Shown here: positions 11,197-11,770 of the stretch, one piece after another
How the letters are laid out: every line of letters starts with the position of its first letter
Numbering within the stretch: position 1 is the stretch's first letter
Assembly (NCBI GenBank): GCA_025464025.1
Contig: JAODBP010000075.1
Coordinates: 1 to 11,770 of the forward strand
Length of the DNA: 11,770 nt
DNA from: Actinomycetes bacterium
GTDB lineage: Bacteria; Actinomycetota; Acidimicrobiia; Acidimicrobiales; CADCSY01
Reading direction: 5' to 3'
Notes under the pieces: generated by a model
Databases searched by the model: none
The model's input: only the letters and a program-made list of their open reading frames with translations
Told to the model about the DNA's origin: nothing
Translations under genes and position numbers: made by a program

Positions 11197-11770
11197 GGGT
11201 CGTGGCGATCGACGGTCCGTCCGGCTCGGGGAAGTCGACGGTGGCCCGCACGCTGGCCGCCCAGCTCGGGCTCGAGTACCTCGACACCGGCGCCATGTAC
11301 CGGGCGGTGGCCTTCGCCGCCCTCCAGCGCAACATCGACCCGCTCGACCACGACCCGATCGCCAAGCTGGTGCAGGACCTCGAGGTCGTCACCGACGGGC
11401 CGAACGTCACGGTCGACGGCATCGACGCGTCGGTCGAGATCCGGGGACCCGAGGTGACCCGGGCGGTGAGCGCGGTGGCGGCCAACCCCGACGTGCGTCG
11501 GGAGATGGTGAGCCGGCAGCGGGAGTGGATCCGGGTGCGGGGCGGCGGCGTGGTCGAGGGCCGCGACATCGGCACGGAGGTGTGGCCCGACGCCGAGCTG
11601 AAGGTGTACCTGACCGCCGACCTGGCCGTGCGGGCGTCTCGGCGCCAGCAGGAGATCGGCGCCACCAGCCAGCACGACGTGGCCGCCGACCTCGCTCGCC
11701 GGGATGCCAAGGACTCGACCCGGGAGGCGTCGCCGCTGACCCAGGCCGAGGATGCCCTCGTGGTCGACAC
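11193..11770 (+). CDS. cmk: Cytidylate kinase, N-terminal part (3' end outside the window)
   Basis: Cytidylate kinase, phosphorylating CMP and dCMP with ATP in pyrimidine salvage. About 192 residues are visible of an expected 220-230; the frame is open at the window edge. The P-loop is IDGPSGSGKST (Lys14). LEYLDTGAMYRAVA (about 28-41) is the CMP-binding signature of the family, and VVEGRDIGTEVWPDAELKVYL with the following RASRRQQE is the conserved C-terminal half, including lid arginines. The ATG overlaps the aroA stop as ATGA, suggesting coupling, while the leaderless-type -10 suggests an independent transcript as well. In M. tuberculosis cmk follows the pseudouridine synthase gene directly and precedes the GTPase gene der; here aroH-tyrA-aroA are inserted between them. 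An aroA-cmk junction is common in other bacteria, so the order itself is not surprising. Confidence 0.97.
   Translation, partial: MRVVAIDGPSGSGKSTVARTLAAQLGLEYLDTGAMYRAVAFAALQRNIDPLDHDPIAKLVQDLEVVTDGPNVTVDGIDASVEIRGPEVTRAVSAVAANPDVRREMVSRQREWIRVRGGGVVEGRDIGTEVWPDAELKVYLTADLAVRASRRQQEIGATSQHDVAADLARRDAKDSTREASPLTQAEDALVVD

Noticed and set aside
1..11770. CRISPR array, tRNA or rRNA gene, insertion sequence, or defence cluster.
   Set aside because: No regularly spaced repeats, tRNA-like cloverleaf, terminal inverted repeats with transposase, or defence-type domains were seen; genes cover nearly all of the window.

Overview
The window is a dense, very GC-rich (roughly 70% by eye) stretch of chromosome from what looks like an actinobacterium, most likely a deep-branching group such as Acidimicrobiia. 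The order pyrG - Nudix ADP-ribose pyrophosphatase - xerD - scpA - scpB - pseudouridine synthase - cmk is the conserved neighbourhood known from Mycobacterium tuberculosis (Rv1699 to Rv1712). Here it is interrupted by alanine dehydrogenase, a small DksA-like zinc-finger protein, a site-2 protease, an HD protein, a divergent trpS, and an aromatic amino-acid block (aroH, tyrA, aroA). The taxonomic guess is inference from composition and gene order.

Layout: (1) 1-3605, plus strand: the 3' end of pyrG, a Nudix hydrolase, alanine dehydrogenase and xerD, mostly with overlapping stop and start codons. (2) 3615-5059, plus strand: DksA-like protein, M50 site-2 protease, HD-domain protein. (3) 5060-5286: a 227-base gap between convergent genes, the largest gene-free stretch, with GC-rich hairpins. 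(4) 5287-6267, minus strand: trpS. (5) 6268-6320: a 53-base divergent promoter region. (6) 6321-8581, plus strand: scpA, scpB and an RsuA/RluB-type pseudouridine synthase. (7) 8593-11196, plus strand: aroH, tyrA and aroA. (8) 11193 to the end: cmk, cut by the window edge.

Functionally this is a housekeeping region: nucleotide metabolism (pyrG, cmk), chromosome dimer resolution and condensation (xerD, scpA, scpB), translation and RNA modification (trpS, pseudouridine synthase), amino-acid metabolism (ald, aroH, tyrA, aroA) and possible envelope or stress functions (S2P, DksA-like, HD). AroH and TyrA make prephenate from chorismate and commit it to tyrosine. AroA acts upstream of chorismate.

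I do not see a defence system, mobile element, CRISPR array, RNA gene or new multi-gene system. The strongest non-obvious signal is regulatory: five genes (DksA-like, trpS, scpA, aroH, cmk) lack a Shine-Dalgarno sequence but have a TAnnnT hexamer 6 or 8 bases before the start codon, the geometry expected for leaderless transcripts. In two of them the TAG stop of the upstream gene is the first half of that hexamer. Other points to check are a coding-looking tail reachable by +1 frameshifting at the end of trpS, a hairpin-containing spacer before ald, and an AroA that starts almost at its first active-site motif.
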